A stretch of DNA of 21,098 nucleotides, from assembly GCA_900544445.1 (NCBI GenBank), contig UQVK01000064.1, forward strand, positions 1 to 21,098. The letters run 5' to 3'. The translations under genes and the position numbers were made by a program. The DNA is from an uncultured Lachnospiraceae bacterium. GTDB taxonomy: Bacteria > Bacillota > Clostridia > Lachnospirales > Lachnospiraceae. The notes under the pieces were generated by a model. That model was not told where the DNA came from. It saw only the letters and a list, made by a program, of their open reading frames with translations, and ran no database searches. The first letter of the stretch is position 1. The number at the start of each line of letters is the position of its first letter. Below are positions 20,533-21,098 of this stretch, one piece after another.

Positions 20533-21098
20533 AGCGCTCCCTCCATCCCTTTCTCCTGTATTTCCCGGATCAGCCTTTTCATGATCCGCTCCCCTTCTTC
20601 CGGCAGCGGCGTGTGGTTTACGGTTTCATAAAACTGCCGGAAGGCTTCCATGGGCTCCGGGGCCGGATCGTTCTCTGTCCCGCTCTCCGCCATCCGCGCT
20701 CTGGTCCTGGCGTTATCGACGCGAAGCTCCAGCAGATGATCGTAGCGTTCCTCCAGCCGCTCCCGGATCCGGTAAGGCTCCTGCTCGTCCGTGATGGTGA
20801 CGCTGACAAAATCATGGCAGACGCCGGAGGCGACAGATTGTCCTGCTGACAGAGAAGGGGCGGCAGGCGGTGCAGGCTCCTGAACCCTGGAGGCAGGCTG
20901 CACTCCCGTATCTTCCATCTTCCCGGCCAAAGATTCTGCCGCCGCCAGCACCTCCTCCAGCGTGCCGCGCAGCCTTCTCACATCCTGCAGGCCAAAAAGG
21001 GGCAGGAAACGAAGCTGCGGCTCCTCTCCTTTTTTCCCAAGCTCCACCACCGTGACCGCCTTATGATGCCGCTCCTCGCTCACCGAATATTTATAAGG
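20529..21098 (-). CDS. sbcD: SbcD nuclease subunit, C-terminal part (cut by the window edge)
   Basis: The frame is open to the window end; the visible 189 residues begin PYKYSVSEERHHKAVTVVELG, the junction between the phosphodiesterase domain and the capping domain of SbcD. The catalytic metallophosphatase domain lies outside the window. The visible part holds LPLFGLQDVRRLRGTLEEVL, then HDFVSVTITDEQEP and ERYDHLLELRVDNAR, typical of the SbcD C-terminus. Between these lies an Ala/Pro/Ser-rich stretch (coded at about 20825-20930) that is longer than the short linker usual in Clostridia SbcD. A GTG at 21081-21083 is not the real start, because coding continues before it. Its stop overlaps the sbcC start. 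Confidence 0.9.
   Translation of the reverse strand, partial: PYKYSVSEERHHKAVTVVELGKKGEEPQLRFLPLFGLQDVRRLRGTLEEVLAAAESLAGKMEDTGVQPASRVQEPAPPAAPSLSAGQSVASGVCHDFVSVTITDEQEPYRIRERLEERYDHLLELRVDNARTRARMAESGTENDPAPEPMEAFRQFYETVNHTPLPEEGERIMKRLIREIQEKGMEGAL

Overview
The window looks like a chromosomal segment of a gut-type member of the Clostridia, most likely Lachnospiraceae. The reasons are a moderately high GC content, strong AGGAGG-type ribosome binding sites, frequent GTG starts, Gram-positive type LexA boxes (GAAC-N4-GTTC) and a typical Firmicutes gene repertoire. This is inferred from style and families, not from a marker gene. All intact genes are on the minus strand except one antitoxin gene. 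Genes are packed tightly, with several 1-4 base stop/start overlaps. No stretch above 300 bases lacks a gene; the largest gaps are 2491-2734 and 5958-6174, and both hold regulatory signals. I see no tRNA, rRNA, CRISPR array, insertion sequence or phage gene.

Layout from low to high coordinates (so transcription units read from high to low). Positions 1-500: an SOS unit, in which a promoter with two LexA boxes drives a small protein and then the first codons of a gene cut by the window edge, possibly a Y-family DNA polymerase. Positions 504-5957: an envelope cassette made of a membrane-anchored protein with three NEW3-like domains, an ABC ATPase and an ABC-2 permease, followed by an OmpR-type response regulator and histidine kinase with their own promoter. 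Positions 6175-8283: a reductase-acetyltransferase fusion with an expanded 12-base repeat in its linker, a small DUF4318-like protein and a P-loop kinase-like protein.

Positions 8310-8720 hold the only plus-strand gene, a RelB/DinJ antitoxin. The YafQ-type toxin next to it has collapsed to its first 11 codons plus an out-of-frame piece with the PDWLLIY motif, so the antitoxin is an orphan. Positions 8717-11440: a second P-loop kinase-like gene, an AT-rich DinB-superfamily gene, an unlisted ORF remnant and two overlapping cysteine-rich DUF3795-type genes. Positions 11510-17232: a GH42 beta-galactosidase followed by a pair of fused membrane-ATPase ABC exporter subunits, probably a heterodimer. 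Positions 17250-17326: three neighbouring perfect hairpins. Positions 17338-21098: sbcC and the 3' part of sbcD, the DNA end-processing nuclease complex, with GTGA coupling.

The best candidates for something not well described are the NEW3/ABC-2/two-component cassette with its own operator-like repeats, the deletion-scarred toxin beside an intact antitoxin, the repeat-expanded linker in the fusion enzyme, the triple hairpin cluster, and the hidden coding remnant at 10281-10460.
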